From Prado023 sp963753075 (GTDB lineage Bacteria > Actinomycetota > Actinomycetes > S36-B12 > CAIYMF01), in contig CAVWAR010000002.1 of assembly GCA_963753075.1 (NCBI GenBank), positions 1,116,001 to 1,180,000 on the forward strand: DNA of 64,000 nt. The letters are read 5' to 3'. Position numbers and translations under genes: made by a program. The stretch's first letter is position 1, and the number at the start of each line of letters is the position of its first letter. Positions 18,003-27,388 of the stretch are shown one piece after another. The notes under the pieces were generated by a model. The model was not told the DNA's origin. It saw nothing but the letters and a program-made list of their open reading frames with translations, and searched no databases.

Positions 18003-19669
18003 ATGCGGGCTCCCAGGGTCTCCCTGCGGCTGCGCATGCCGGGCGACCACCGAATGCGCCGTGTCCTGCTGGCCTACGCCCTGTGCGACCTGATCGAGTT
18101 CGCCACCTGGATGGCAGTGGTCCTGGTCGCCTACGACCGGGCTGGCGCGGTGGGTGTCGGGGTCGCGTCCGTGGCGATGCTCTGCCGGCCATCGTGATCG
18201 TTCCGCTGATGGCGGGGTTCGGCGACCGGATGCCCCGAGGCCGTGCGCTGTCACTCTCATATGGCGCCGTCGCCGTCACGTCATTCGCGATGTGCCTCCT
18301 GCTCCTCGGGCACGCGCCCTTCTGGTCGATCGTGGTCGGTGGCGCCGTGCAGACGATCGCCCTGAGCCTCGTGCAGCCGATGCACTACTCGGCACTGCCG
18401 TTCCTGTCCCTGCGCCCGGGTGACCTCGTCGCGGCGAACGGACTGTCCTCGTTCCTGGATGGAGCCACGCTGTTCCTCGGCTTCGTCCTGGCCGGGCTGG
18501 TGACCGAGGCGATCGGACCATGGGCCGTGCTCCTGATCTGCGGGGTTCTCGGATTGCTGGCTGCGTTGCTGACGACCGGGTTGGGGATCCCGCGGGCTGG
18601 GCAGGGCACCGGCCAGGAGGAGGGTCCGAGCGAGATCCGGGCTGCGGTGCAGGGGCTGGCCGCGCTCTGGGGCAATTGGGGGCCGCTGGCCCTTCTGGCC
18701 CTGCTCGGCTCGACGTTCTTCGTCGACGGGGCCAACGAACCACTGACCATCAACTTCAACGCTGAGGTCCTGGGGCTCGGCGACTCCACGGCCGGATTGC
18801 TGGCCGGCGCCTACGGGCTCGGACTGGCCGTCGGCGGGGCCACGCAGGCGGGCATCGCCCACCGCCGCAGCCTGACGCCGGTCGTGATGGCGGGGGCAGC
18901 GGTCCTGGGCCTCTTCTGGGCGGGCGCAGCCCTGCTCGACTCGCTGGGGCCGGCCGTCGTGATGCTCGCCCTGGCGGGGGTCGGCGCCTCGATGATCATC
19001 GTCTCGGCGCGGACCCTGCTGCAGCGCAGTACGGACAACCTCATCCTGGCCCGGGTCCTGGCAGTGCAGGAGGGCGTGCAGATGAGCGGCCAGGCCGTGG
19101 GCGCCCTCGCCGGGCCACTGGCGATCATCCTGCTCGGGCCCAGCCTGGCCTTCATCCCCATCGGTCTGCTGGTCGTCCTCACTGCGGTCGTCTCCTATGG
19201 GATGGTGCGCAGGCTCGAGGCCACCGCGGCGGTGCACCCCCGCGAGGTCGACCTGATCGCGCGGGTGCCGTTCCTGGCGCCGCTGCCGGCCTACGAGCTG
19301 GAGCACCTGGCCCAGTCCGCCCTATGGCGGTCGTTCCCGGTGGGTGCGGTGGTGGTGGCCCAGGGTGAGCACGGGGACGCCTTCTATGTCGTGGCCGGTG
19401 GGGAGCTATCGGTGGCAGTCGACGGCCGCCTGAAGGAGCACACCCTGACGGCCGGTGATGGGTTCGGCGAGATCGCACTCCTGCGCCGGACGCCGCGCAC
19501 GGCGACGATCACGGTGCTGGCCGACTGCGAGCTGCTGATGATCAGCGCTGCCCAGTTCCTCGCCGCGGTCACGGCGAGCGCTGACGGGTCGGCCCTGGCG
19601 GGCGAGGTGGCGGCCCAGCGGCTGGCCGATGATGAACGCGGCGATGAGCGTGGCGGGACAGCAGGCTGA
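18003..19669 (+). pseudogene. MFS transporter with C-terminal cNMP-binding domain (frameshifted)
   Basis: Paralogue of the intact gene at 28451-30163. ATG 18003 follows a GGAGGT site and opens the first transmembrane helix (VLLAYALCDLIEFATWMAVVL). At 18180-18182 the frame shifts (ATG-CT|CTG-CCG, consistent with one lost base) and continues as PAIVIVPLMAGFGDR through the remaining MFS helices. A C-terminal cyclic-nucleotide domain (IARVPFLAPLPAYELEHLA...) has an intact phosphate-binding cassette GFGEIALLRRTPRTATI with the Glu and Arg that bind cyclic nucleotides. Everything except one base looks functional, so this could be a sequencing error or a recent mutation. The fusion suggests transport gated by cAMP or another cNMP. 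Confidence 0.8.
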
Positions 19670-19682
19670 GGCAGGAGCAGCA

Positions 19683-19761
19683 GGGCCCGGCTGGCGGAGC
19701 AGGGTCGGGCCGGGCGGGCGGAGCGGGTTGGGCCCGGCGGGCGGAGCGGGTTGGGCCCGGG
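19683..19761. repeat. Tandem ~24-bp GC-rich repeat
   Basis: About 3.3 copies of a 23-24 bp unit with core GGCGGGCGGAGCGGGTTG, between the MFS-cNMP gene and the free cNMP-domain gene. No coding role; it ends just before the next gene's -10 region. Confidence 0.75.
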
Positions 19762-19766
19762 TCAGC

Positions 19767-19772
19767 AATAAT
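19767..19772 (+). promoter_or_regulatory. -10-like box of a leaderless promoter
   Basis: AATAAT is spaced 7 nt from ATG 19780, with no ribosome site between. The flanking CGCCCG matches the ychF leader. Confidence 0.5.
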
Positions 19773-19779
19773 CGCCCGC

Positions 19780-20259
19780 ATGGCCGACCTGCTGGCGTAC
19801 TGCGCTGACCTGCCCGTCCTGTCCGTTCCCGAGGGCGAGGTCCTGATAGCGGAGGGCTTCGAACAATCGCGCCTGTTGGTGCTCATCTCCGGTTCCGTGA
19901 CCATCGAGAAGGACGGGGTGGCGTTCGCGCGCATCGACCATCCCGGTGCCGTGTTCGGCGAGATGTCCTGGGTGCTCGACCGGCCCGCCTCCGCGACCGT
20001 CCGCGCTTCGGCGCCGGTCCAGGTCCATGTCATGGCCGACCCGCAGACGTTCCTCGACGCCCACCCCGGTGCCACGCTGGCTGTGCTGCGGATGACCGCC
20101 GCGCGACTCGAAGGGCTCACGCACTACCTCGTGGACGTGAAGGCACAGTTCGCGGGCATGGACGGGCACATCGGCATGGTCGACCAGATCCTCGACACAC
20201 TGGTCCACCACCAGGCTGGCCCGACCAGGACCGGGTCCGTGCGGGACCCGGAGGGCTGA
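19780..20259 (+). CDS. Stand-alone cyclic-nucleotide-binding-domain protein
   Basis: 159 residues forming one CRP-type beta-roll (PEGEVLIAEGFEQSRLLVLISGSV, then a cassette VFGEMSWVLDRPASATV) with a helical tail and no DNA-binding helix-turn-helix. The Glu of the phosphate-binding cassette is present, but the position usually held by Arg (P-R-x-A) reads P-A-S-A, so cNMP binding may be altered or lost. It starts at ATG 19780, apparently leaderless. It lies 110 nt after the MFS-cNMP gene and 1.8 kb before a class III cyclase on the same strand. It may be a small sensor subunit; function unproven. Confidence 0.85.
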   Translation: MADLLAYCADLPVLSVPEGEVLIAEGFEQSRLLVLISGSVTIEKDGVAFARIDHPGAVFGEMSWVLDRPASATVRASAPVQVHVMADPQTFLDAHPGATLAVLRMTAARLEGLTHYLVDVKAQFAGMDGHIGMVDQILDTLVHHQAGPTRTGSVRDPEG

Positions 20260-20262
20260 GCC

Positions 20263-20982
20263 TCAGTCGAGGCTGATCGTCTCCGACTCGAACACCCCGA
20301 ACCAGTGGGCGGTGCGCTCCTCGGTGTCGATCGTGACGTTCGGGGGTACCGGGCCGACCTGCTTGCCGGGGTTGAAGACCCAGGTCCGGCCGATCTGGGC
20401 CCTCCACGACCCACCGTTGGCCCATGGCGCCTGGTGGATGTGCCCGCACAGGACGACGTCGGGCTGGTACTGCTCGATCCACGCGGCCAGCTCGTGGTCG
20501 GGGAACTCGCGTCGGCCGTCATTGCACAGCGGCGTGCCGGCAGGAGGCGCGTGGTAGAGCCAGATCCAGGTCGGGGGTCGGTCGACGGCCGCGGCGGCCA
20601 GCTGGGCGCCCACCTCGTCGCGGGTAACGGGGCCGTCCCACCAGGGGCATATCGTGAACCGGACCTCATCGACATCGACGCTGGCACCATCGGTGAAGAT
20701 GCCCTCCCCGGCGGCGCGCCGCAGCCAGCCCGCAACCTGCTCGCCGTGCGCTCCCGGGCCGTCCAGATCGTGGTTGCCGGATGCAGCCAGCACCACGGCC
20801 TGGTCGGAGAGGGACGCGAGGTACTTGCCCAGCACCACGGACTGAACGTCGATCGGGACGGGGTTGACCACATCGGCGAGGTCCCCACACAGCGCCACGA
20901 CCTCGGCGTCCGCGGTGGCGCGCACGAGCCAGTCGTAGTGGGGTAGCCGGTAGTGCAGGTCGGACACGGCGATGATGCGCAC
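20263..20982 (-). CDS. Calcineurin-like metallophosphoesterase
   Basis: 239-residue dinuclear metallophosphoesterase carrying the full set of metal motifs: SDLHYR (D-x-H), CGDLADV (GD), SGNHDLDG (GNHD), LYHAPP and CGHIHQAPW (GHxH). Size and motifs fit the cytoplasmic phosphodiesterase/phosphatase group. Because cyclase and cNMP-binding genes surround it, a cyclic-nucleotide phosphodiesterase role (CpdA/Rv0805-like) is attractive, but the sequence alone does not settle the substrate. A GTG at 20982 is preferred to the GTG at 21000 because GGGGGAG lies 9 nt upstream of it. It converges with the cNMP-domain gene (stops 4 nt apart). Confidence 0.85.
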   Translation of the reverse strand: MRIIAVSDLHYRLPHYDWLVRATADAEVVALCGDLADVVNPVPIDVQSVVLGKYLASLSDQAVVLAASGNHDLDGPGAHGEQVAGWLRRAAGEGIFTDGASVDVDEVRFTICPWWDGPVTRDEVGAQLAAAAVDRPPTWIWLYHAPPAGTPLCNDGRREFPDHELAAWIEQYQPDVVLCGHIHQAPWANGGSWRAQIGRTWVFNPGKQVGPVPPNVTIDTEERTAHWFGVFESETISLD

Positions 20983-21101
20983 GGGATGAGTCTCCCCCAC
21001 GGGACTTCGGGCGGCATCCGAAGGGCCGCGCGTGTTTGCCGCTGATTGTTGCGGTGGGCCGGGATGGGCCGGGATGGGCGACCGGGTGGGTGATCCGATG
21101 C

Positions 21102-21914
21102 TCAGGTCAGGTCGAGGACCATGCCCTCGAAGGCGACGCGCGCGAAGCCGCTGCCGCAGAACTGGTCGCGGATCTGGTCCAGTGCCTCGTCGGTGCGGTG
21201 CGGTCCGTGGTGGAACAGAACCAGGGATGAGGCGTTGACCTTCTCGGCGAGTGTGATCGCCTCATCGATGGTCGCGTGCCCGTAGTCCACCGCGCGGGGA
21301 CGTTCGTGGGCCAGGAACTGTGCGTCCTGGATCAGGACGTCGACCCCCTCGAGGGCCGCCATCGCCGCGTCGGTGACGCCGGCGGCCGGCGCGTGGTCGG
21401 GCACATAGGCGAACGATGTCCCGTCATGATCCAGGCGGTATCCGAAGCTGCGGCCGCCCTTGTGGTTGACGTCGAACGCGGTGATGTCGAACCCCTCGGC
21501 GGCGAACGGACCCGCGTCGATGGCCTGGAACGACCACGTGCCCTTCAGGCCCTCCGGCGTGATCGGGAAGGCTGGTGGTGACATCATCTGGGCCAGCAGG
21601 TCGCGGCCGGTGCGGCCCCCCTCGGCCGGCAGGATGACATCGACCCGGGAGTCGTCGCGGTCGCCGGCAGCGAAGAACGGGATGCCCTGCACGTGGTCCC
21701 AGTGCAGATGGCTAAGCAGGATCGAGCCGTCGAACGCCGCCCCGTCGAGCAGGGGGGTCAGGGTCCGGATGCCCGTGCCCGCATCGAGGGCGATGACCGG
21801 TGCGGAAGCATCGTCCTTCGCGACGACGACGCAGGAGGTGTGCCCGCCGTAGCGGACGAAGTCGGGGCCGGGCGCAGGAGTGGATCCACGGACCCCGAGG
21901 AAGGTCAGCCGCAC
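21102..21914 (-). CDS. MBL-fold metallohydrolase
   Basis: 270-residue metallo-beta-lactamase-fold hydrolase. LTFLGVRGSTP leads to the strand, ALDAGTGI follows, and the metal motif is SHLHWDHVQGIPFF (HxHxDH). Later ligands are in YVPDHAP, DAQF and the terminal LVLFHHGPHRTD. The GVRGSTP opening followed by YGGHTSC is typical of PhnP/RNase Z-like phosphodiesterases, some of which act on cyclic nucleotides. The substrate is not determinable here. GTG 21914 has a GAGGAGA site just upstream. It is divergent from the large cyclase gene (start 22020). Confidence 0.87.
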   Translation of the reverse strand: MRLTFLGVRGSTPAPGPDFVRYGGHTSCVVVAKDDASAPVIALDAGTGIRTLTPLLDGAAFDGSILLSHLHWDHVQGIPFFAAGDRDDSRVDVILPAEGGRTGRDLLAQMMSPPAFPITPEGLKGTWSFQAIDAGPFAAEGFDITAFDVNHKGGRSFGYRLDHDGTSFAYVPDHAPAAGVTDAAMAALEGVDVLIQDAQFLAHERPRAVDYGHATIDEAITLAEKVNASSLVLFHHGPHRTDEALDQIRDQFCGSGFARVAFEGMVLDLT

Positions 21915-22019
21915 GGTTTCTCCTCACAACGGGACGGGGTTCCGCCCTCAGCCGACGCCGGACCTGTGCCATTCTAGGGGCCCGCATCCCCCTCTCCTGC
22001 TCAGGCCGATTGGACGTCG

Positions 22020-25000
22020 ATGACCGACCTGCGCCGCCACGTCCCGCCCGTGGCCCTGACGTGGGATGACCAGGCCCCCGGGGAGCTCTGGCGAGTCGTC
22101 GACGGGACTCTTGTGTTCGCCGACGTCTCGGGCTTCACCGCCTTGACCGAGAAGTTGTCGCGGCGTGGTCGGATCGGTGCCGAGGAGATCGTCGAGACGC
22201 TGAACCGGGTGTTCGGACCGATGCTGCGGATCGCTGGAGCTCGTGGGGGAGAGCTGCTGAAGTTCGGTGGGGATGCGCTCCTGTTCCTGTTCCGCGGGGA
22301 CGACCACGCGGAGCAGGCATGCGACGCGGCGGCCGAGATGCGCACGGCGCTGCGGCAGGCAGCAGCGGTGCCCACATCGGTCGGGCGACTGTCGCTGAAG
22401 ATGTCCGTCGGCATCCACTCCGGCGAAATCCACCTGTTCCTCGTCGGGTCCCCGACCAGGGAGCTGCTCATCCTTGGGCCCGGCGCGACGGCGACCGCCG
22501 AGGCGGAGAAGGCGGCGGAGGCTGGCGAGATCGTGGTCAGCCCGCCTACGGCCGCACGGTTGGCGTCCGATGCGGTCCGGTCGCGCGCGGACGGTGAGCT
22601 CCTGCTGCGTCGACGCTCGGCACACACGGCTGCCGGGGATGCCTTCGTCGTGCCGGAGGTGGACCGCGAGCGCCTGAACGGGCTGTTCCCGCATGCCTTG
22701 GGGGAGTACCTCGACCCGGGGGTTCCCGACCCGGAGCATCGCAGCGTCAGCATCGCGTTCATCAAGTTCTCCGGCACCGATGCGCTGCTGGGCGGGCCCG
22801 GTCCCGATGCGCTCGCGGAGGCGCTGCACCGGACCGTCAGCATCGTTGAGGAGGCGTTGGAGCCCGAGGGGATCAGCCTGCTGGCCACCGACCTCGACAG
22901 CGACGGCGGCAAGTTCTTCCTTGGTTCCGGGATCCCGCGCGCCTTCGACGACAACGAGGGCCGCATGCTGCGCGCACTGCGGAGGATCGCCGACGCAGAC
23001 TCCCCGCTGCCACTGCAGCTGGGCATCAATCGCGGGCATGTCTTCGCCGCCGAGGTTGGCATCCCCGAGCGCGGTGCCTACACCGGAATGGGCGACACGA
23101 CGAACACGGCGGCGCGGATCATGTCCAAGGCGCCGGCAGGGAAGCTGTTCGCCCATCCCGCGGTCCTCGAGCACTCGCGCACCCGCTTCGCGGTGCAGCC
23201 CGCGGGACCCTTCCCCATGAAGGGCAAGGCCGTCCCGCTGCTGGTGTACGACGTGGGTGAGGAGCTGGGCACCCGCGAGGAGGCCACCGCTGAGGCGCGC
23301 CTGCCGTTCCTGGGCCGCGACGAGGAGATCGCGACAGTCCGCGATGCCCTGGCAGAGGCACTGTCCGGATCCGGTGGCGTCGTCACCGTGGCGGGTGTGA
23401 CCGGGATGGGCAAGTCCCGGATCGTCCGTGAGGCCCTGGAAGGCATCTTCGTCGAGCACAAGGTTGTGGTCCGTGCCGAGCCGTACGGGGCGGCCAGCGC
23501 CTACCGGGTGTTCCGGGATCCGGCACGACGGCTGCTCGGCATCGAGCGGGACGAGCCCGAGGTGATGGGGCAGGCCCTGCTCACCGCGCTGGGCCGAGTC
23601 GCCCCGGACCTCCTGCCGATGGCGCCACTGCTCGCCGACCTGGTCCAGGTCGACGTGCCCAGCACGCCTGAGGTCGACCAGCTCGACCCCCAGTACCGCC
23701 CGGATCGCCTTGCCGACGCCGTGGTCCGGCTGATGGATGAGACCCTGCCCGGGCGGCTCCTCGTGGTCGCGGAGGAGGCGCACTGGGCGGACGCAGCGTC
23801 GGCCCGGCTGCTCGAGCGGATCGGGGTCGCTTCCGAGGGACGCCCTTGGGCTGTTGTGGCCGTGCGCCGGCCGGATCCCGGTGGCTTCGCTCCCGGGTCG
23901 GGGACGCGAGTGATCCTGCCGCCCCTGCCACCTGAGGTGATCGAGGCGCTGGTCATCGCCGCCACCGAGTCGACGCCGCTGCGCCCGCATGAGATCGCGG
24001 CTGTGGTCGATCGGGCCGAGGGCAATCCGCTGTATGTCGAGGAGGTCACAAGCGTGGCCCTCGGCGCGGGATCGTTGGAGGCCCTTCCTGAGTCGGTCGG
24101 CGCCGCGATGAGCGCCCAGATCGACCTGCTGCCGCCGCACGCCCGGCGGATCCTCCGGTACTGCGCAGTGCTCGGGCGGAGCTTCCGCGTCGAGGTGCTG
24201 CGCCGGACGCTGGAGGAGGACGGCCTGACGGTTGATCCCGCGGATATCGCGGGCCTAGCCGGCTTCCTGGAACCCGATGGGCCGCACCGCATGCGGTTCC
24301 GCAACAGCCTTGTGCGCGACGCCGCCTACGAGGGGCTGGCCTACAGGATCCGGGCGAAGCTGCACCGCGCTGCCGGCGGGACCCTGGAGCGGATGAGCAC
24401 CGACCTCGACGCGGACGCCACCACGCTCGCGCTGCACTTCTGGCGGGCCGGTGATGCCGAGCGCACCTGGCGGTACGCGCAGATGGCCGGGGCTGAGGCT
24501 CGGCTGGCCTACGCCAATGTCGACGCCGCGGAGCAGTATGAGCGGGCGCTTGAGGTCAGCCGGCGGGTGCCCGGCATCTCCGACGCCGAACGCGCCGCGA
24601 CCTGGGCCATCCTGGGCGACCTGCGCGAGCTTGCGGGTGTGCTGGACGGTTCCATCGACGCCTACCGGCGGGCGTCCGAGCTCACCGACGATCCGGTGGC
24701 GCGAGCGGACTTCATGGCACGGCGGGCGCGGGCGCACAGCCGGGCCGGCGCCAATCGGACCGCCGTGCGCACGATCTCAGCCGCCCGCCGGCTCCTCGAT
24801 CAGGCGCCCTCCGAGGAGGGCCGGGAGGTGAGCGTCCGACTGGACTACCAGATGGCGGTCGCGCGGCTCGGACAGGACAAACCGATGGAGGGTCGGCGGT
24901 GGGCGGAGCGAGCTGTCGCCTCGGCCCGGGAGATCAACAGCTGGTTCATCCTGATCCGGGCCCTGAACATCCTGGACTTCGCCGACCAGCAGCTGGGGCG

Positions 25001-25808
25001 TGCCGGCGTCGGGGCGCATACGCGGGAGGCGCTCGAGATCAGCATGGCCCATGGGGACGCCCCGCAGGAGTCCGTCGCCCGTGCGAATCTGGGAGTGCTG
25101 GCGTTCTACGCTGGGCGGTGGGCCGAGGCCGTCGAGTGGCTCACGACCAGTAGCCGCGTCGCGATCGATGCGGGCAACGACTTCGGTGCCGCGGAGACCG
25201 ACCTGACGTACGCCGACATCCTCATCCACCAGGGTCGCCTTGATGACGCGGAGCGAATCCTGAGCACGGCGACGCGGATCCTGCGCGCGTCGGGCATCGA
25301 GGACTTCGCGGCCCACGCACAGGTTCTCCAGGCGCGGATCCACCTGGCTCGCGGTGAGCTGGATGCCGCGAGGGGGCAGGCGGGGGACGCCGTGAACGCG
25401 TACCAGGAGATGGGCAGCGGCGTCGATGCGCTGGAGGCGAGCCTGGTACTGGCGGAGGTCGCCGTCGAAGCCGGGGATTCGAGTCGGGCTCTGGCGACGG
25501 TCGACGAGGCCCAGCAGGCCACGCACGGCGAGGGGGCCTCGCTCGAGGCCAGGAGCCAGGTCGTTCGTGGCCGCGCGCTGCTGGCCCTCGACCGGCTCGA
25601 CGAGGCCGGTGCTGCGATCACCATCGGGCTGGCAGCCGCTCGCGATCAGGGCCTGCCCTTCGAGGAGGCGCTGCTGCTGCGCCTGCGCAGCCAGTGGGTG
25701 CAACGCTCCGGGGGAGCGTCGCTGGACGGTTCCGACCCCGGTGCGGCTGCGGCCGCCGATGAGGCGGAAGCCGATCGGCTCCTGTCCGGGCTGGGCGCCA
25801 CGGCCTGA
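22020..25808 (+). CDS. Tandem class III cyclase / NTPase / TPR protein, soluble adenylyl cyclase-like
   Basis: 1262 residues in the order of soluble adenylyl cyclase: cyclase C1 (~30-210), cyclase C2 (~240-415), a P-loop NTPase (Walker A GVTGMGKSR at ~459-467) and a long helical TPR-like region (~750-1262). C1 holds both metal aspartates (FADVSG, Asp35; KFGGDALLF, Asp85) but lacks the transition-state Asn/Arg. C2 has lost the first Asp (AFIKFSG) but has DGGKFF (Lys298) and TNTAAR (Asn362, Arg366). The two halves complement each other to give one active site at the C1/C2 interface, so it is probably active. Product is likely cAMP. The ATG at 22020 has no clear ribosome site. cNMP-binding proteins lie on both sides. 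Confidence 0.9.
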   Translation: MTDLRRHVPPVALTWDDQAPGELWRVVDGTLVFADVSGFTALTEKLSRRGRIGAEEIVETLNRVFGPMLRIAGARGGELLKFGGDALLFLFRGDDHAEQACDAAAEMRTALRQAAAVPTSVGRLSLKMSVGIHSGEIHLFLVGSPTRELLILGPGATATAEAEKAAEAGEIVVSPPTAARLASDAVRSRADGELLLRRRSAHTAAGDAFVVPEVDRERLNGLFPHALGEYLDPGVPDPEHRSVSIAFIKFSGTDALLGGPGPDALAEALHRTVSIVEEALEPEGISLLATDLDSDGGKFFLGSGIPRAFDDNEGRMLRALRRIADADSPLPLQLGINRGHVFAAEVGIPERGAYTGMGDTTNTAARIMSKAPAGKLFAHPAVLEHSRTRFAVQPAGPFPMKGKAVPLLVYDVGEELGTREEATAEARLPFLGRDEEIATVRDALAEALSGSGGVVTVAGVTGMGKSRIVREALEGIFVEHKVVVRAEPYGAASAYRVFRDPARRLLGIERDEPEVMGQALLTALGRVAPDLLPMAPLLADLVQVDVPSTPEVDQLDPQYRPDRLADAVVRLMDETLPGRLLVVAEEAHWADAASARLLERIGVASEGRPWAVVAVRRPDPGGFAPGSGTRVILPPLPPEVIEALVIAATESTPLRPHEIAAVVDRAEGNPLYVEEVTSVALGAGSLEALPESVGAAMSAQIDLLPPHARRILRYCAVLGRSFRVEVLRRTLEEDGLTVDPADIAGLAGFLEPDGPHRMRFRNSLVRDAAYEGLAYRIRAKLHRAAGGTLERMSTDLDADATTLALHFWRAGDAERTWRYAQMAGAEARLAYANVDAAEQYERALEVSRRVPGISDAERAATWAILGDLRELAGVLDGSIDAYRRASELTDDPVARADFMARRARAHSRAGANRTAVRTISAARRLLDQAPSEEGREVSVRLDYQMAVARLGQDKPMEGRRWAERAVASAREINSWFILIRALNILDFADQQLGRAGVGAHTREALEISMAHGDAPQESVARANLGVLAFYAGRWAEAVEWLTTSSRVAIDAGNDFGAAETDLTYADILIHQGRLDDAERILSTATRILRASGIEDFAAHAQVLQARIHLARGELDAARGQAGDAVNAYQEMGSGVDALEASLVLAEVAVEAGDSSRALATVDEAQQATHGEGASLEARSQVVRGRALLALDRLDEAGAAITIGLAAARDQGLPFEEALLLRLRSQWVQRSGGASLDGSDPGAAAAADEAEADRLLSGLGATA

Positions 25809-25867
25809 GCCGGCACCCCCTGGCCCCTGGCTCCGGCGATCCGGCGTCCCAGGTGCAGGAGCGCCAC

Positions 25868-25924
25868 TGTTCGGTGTTCGGTGTTCGGTGCTCGGTGCTC
25901 GGTGCTCGGTGTTCGGTGCTCCGG
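25868..25924. repeat. Heptanucleotide tandem repeat
   Basis: Seven exact-length copies of TGYTCGG (TGTTCGG or TGCTCGG) followed by one 8-nt variant TGCTCCGG, in the gap between two convergent genes. It is a possible slippage-prone locus but not inside a gene. Confidence 0.85.
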
Positions 25925-25941
25925 CGCCGGCAGACACAAGG

Positions 25942-25979
25942 AACGGCCCCGGAGGCAGCGTCGCTGCTCCGGGGCCGTT
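25942..25979. terminator. Bidirectional intrinsic terminator
   Basis: Inverted repeat with 13-nt perfect arms, AACGGCCCCGGAG and CTCCGGGGCCGTT, and a further pairing GCAGCG/CGCTGC in between (one bulge). It lies between the convergent cyclase (ends 25808) and iron-box secreted-protein (ends 26012) genes and probably stops both. Confidence 0.8.
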
Positions 25980-26011
25980 GAGCCGAACCCGGTCGAGCCG
26001 GGCAAGCGTGC

Positions 26012-27274
26012 CTACCAACGCATCCTTGCGTCACCGATCAGGTAGATCTCGTCAGTGACGGTGATCGCCTCCTCGGTGATGACCGCGGAACGCGGGCTGG
26101 CGATGCAGGCGAACTGAACGCCGGGCAGCGCGTCCGGCTCGAAGTCGGCATCCAGGACCGCGGGGTCGGTTCCGGCCGGGAGCCCGGTCAACTCGCCCGC
26201 CTCGTTGTAGAGCACCGTGGGGCAGAACGGCATCTCCGTGAAGCCCACTCCACCGGCGACCTCGAAGTCGATCTCCGCGGTGGGCAGGCCGACCTCCGGG
26301 TCCGCCCCGTCGTTCGGCTTGGTCCAGGTCACGTCGAAGATGAACTGTGCATCGGGGTCGACGTCCAGAGGCTTGAGGTAGCTGACCTCCTGATCCTCGC
26401 TGGCGAGCACGAAGCCGAAGCCAGTGCATTCACTCGTGCCGGCGTTGCCGATATAGGTGACCGTGGTGGTGCCCTCGGTGTACTGCTGGCCAGGCTCACA
26501 TTCGAAGGAACTGTCAACCTCGGAGACGAGATCGAACGTGCTGGGCGAGGCGCCCGAGTCAGATCCGCCCTCCAACGAGAAGGCCGCCTTCGTGGCGGTC
26601 AGGCGCAAGGTGTCGAAGTACCCTCCGGGGTCAATGCCCCAGTCGCAGTTCCCGCCGTTCCCGACGCTGCAGTAGGTGGTTCCCCCCGAGTTCTCCCCGG
26701 ACCCTTGAATCAGCGTGAAGGTACCGCCGACCTGCTCCACGCCGCCCTCCGCGGTGGTCCGGTAGGCCTCCGCCTCGACCCGCGCCTTGTTGCGATTGAA
26801 CCAGCCGGTCTGCTTCACCTCGATATCGAGGGAGGCGCGCTCAGCCAGCAGCGGGCGATCGGCGAAGTTCACCAGGTCAGCGCCCAGCTTCAACTGCAGT
26901 GTCTCTGTCTTCGCGGACGTCTCCGAGATTGTGTCGACCCGGTAGCAGAGGGACGCGATCTTCTCGTTGACCCCGATCGCTCGTCTGTTGTAGCCGACGG
27001 GGAGCTCCGAATCGGGCCCCGGATCCCCGAGGTAGCCGGTGAACTCCAGCAGGCCGCCCATGGCGGGTGTCAGGTCGCATCCCTGAGCCCCGAGGGTCTG
27101 CGTCTCCTCCCCGAATGTCACCGCATCCTCGGCCGTGGAGAGCTCCAGGGTCCCGGCGCTCACCCACTCCGTCGGGTTCTCCGCCGCTGCCGGAAGGACG
27201 GCAACGGCTCCCCCGACGGCGAGAGCGAGAGCGGCTGTGGCCGCGGTGATCCTGGTCTTCCTGTGCGTCTGCAT
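26012..27274 (-). CDS. Secreted protein behind an iron box, unknown family
   Basis: 420 residues with an N-terminal signal peptide (ITAATAALALAVGGAVAVLPAAA) and no lipobox, membrane anchor or recognised domain. The mature part is beta-rich and has about eight Cys spread through it (GAQGCDL, ASLCYRV, TTYCSVGNGGNCDW, SSFECEPG, TSECTGF, PFCPTV, FACIAS), so it is likely disulfide-bonded outside the cell. ATG 27274 has a GGAGA site 4 nt upstream. A DtxR/IdeR-type box lies 17 nt before the start, so expression is predicted to rise under iron limitation. A role in iron or haem capture is inferred from regulation only. A strong terminator follows the gene. Confidence 0.78.
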   Translation of the reverse strand: MQTHRKTRITAATAALALAVGGAVAVLPAAAENPTEWVSAGTLELSTAEDAVTFGEETQTLGAQGCDLTPAMGGLLEFTGYLGDPGPDSELPVGYNRRAIGVNEKIASLCYRVDTISETSAKTETLQLKLGADLVNFADRPLLAERASLDIEVKQTGWFNRNKARVEAEAYRTTAEGGVEQVGGTFTLIQGSGENSGGTTYCSVGNGGNCDWGIDPGGYFDTLRLTATKAAFSLEGGSDSGASPSTFDLVSEVDSSFECEPGQQYTEGTTTVTYIGNAGTSECTGFGFVLASEDQEVSYLKPLDVDPDAQFIFDVTWTKPNDGADPEVGLPTAEIDFEVAGGVGFTEMPFCPTVLYNEAGELTGLPAGTDPAVLDADFEPDALPGVQFACIASPRSAVITEEAITVTDEIYLIGDARMRW

Positions 27275-27291
27275 CGCGTCTCCAGTTCAGA

Positions 27292-27310
27292 TTCGGTGAG
27301 CCTTACCTCA
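27292..27310. promoter_or_regulatory. DtxR/IdeR-type iron box
   Basis: On the minus strand TGAGGTAAGGCTCACCGAA, with the typical core AGGTAAGGCTCACC, matches 15 of 19 consensus positions. It overlaps the expected promoter/leader of the secreted-protein gene 17 nt from its ATG, the normal place for repression by iron-loaded IdeR/DtxR. Confidence 0.7.
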
Positions 27311-27388
27311 TGAATAGGTCGATAGTATGCACCTCGTTCGCGGGGGATGGAAGGCCCCAGGCCGACGCACGGCACGCACGAGTGGCCC

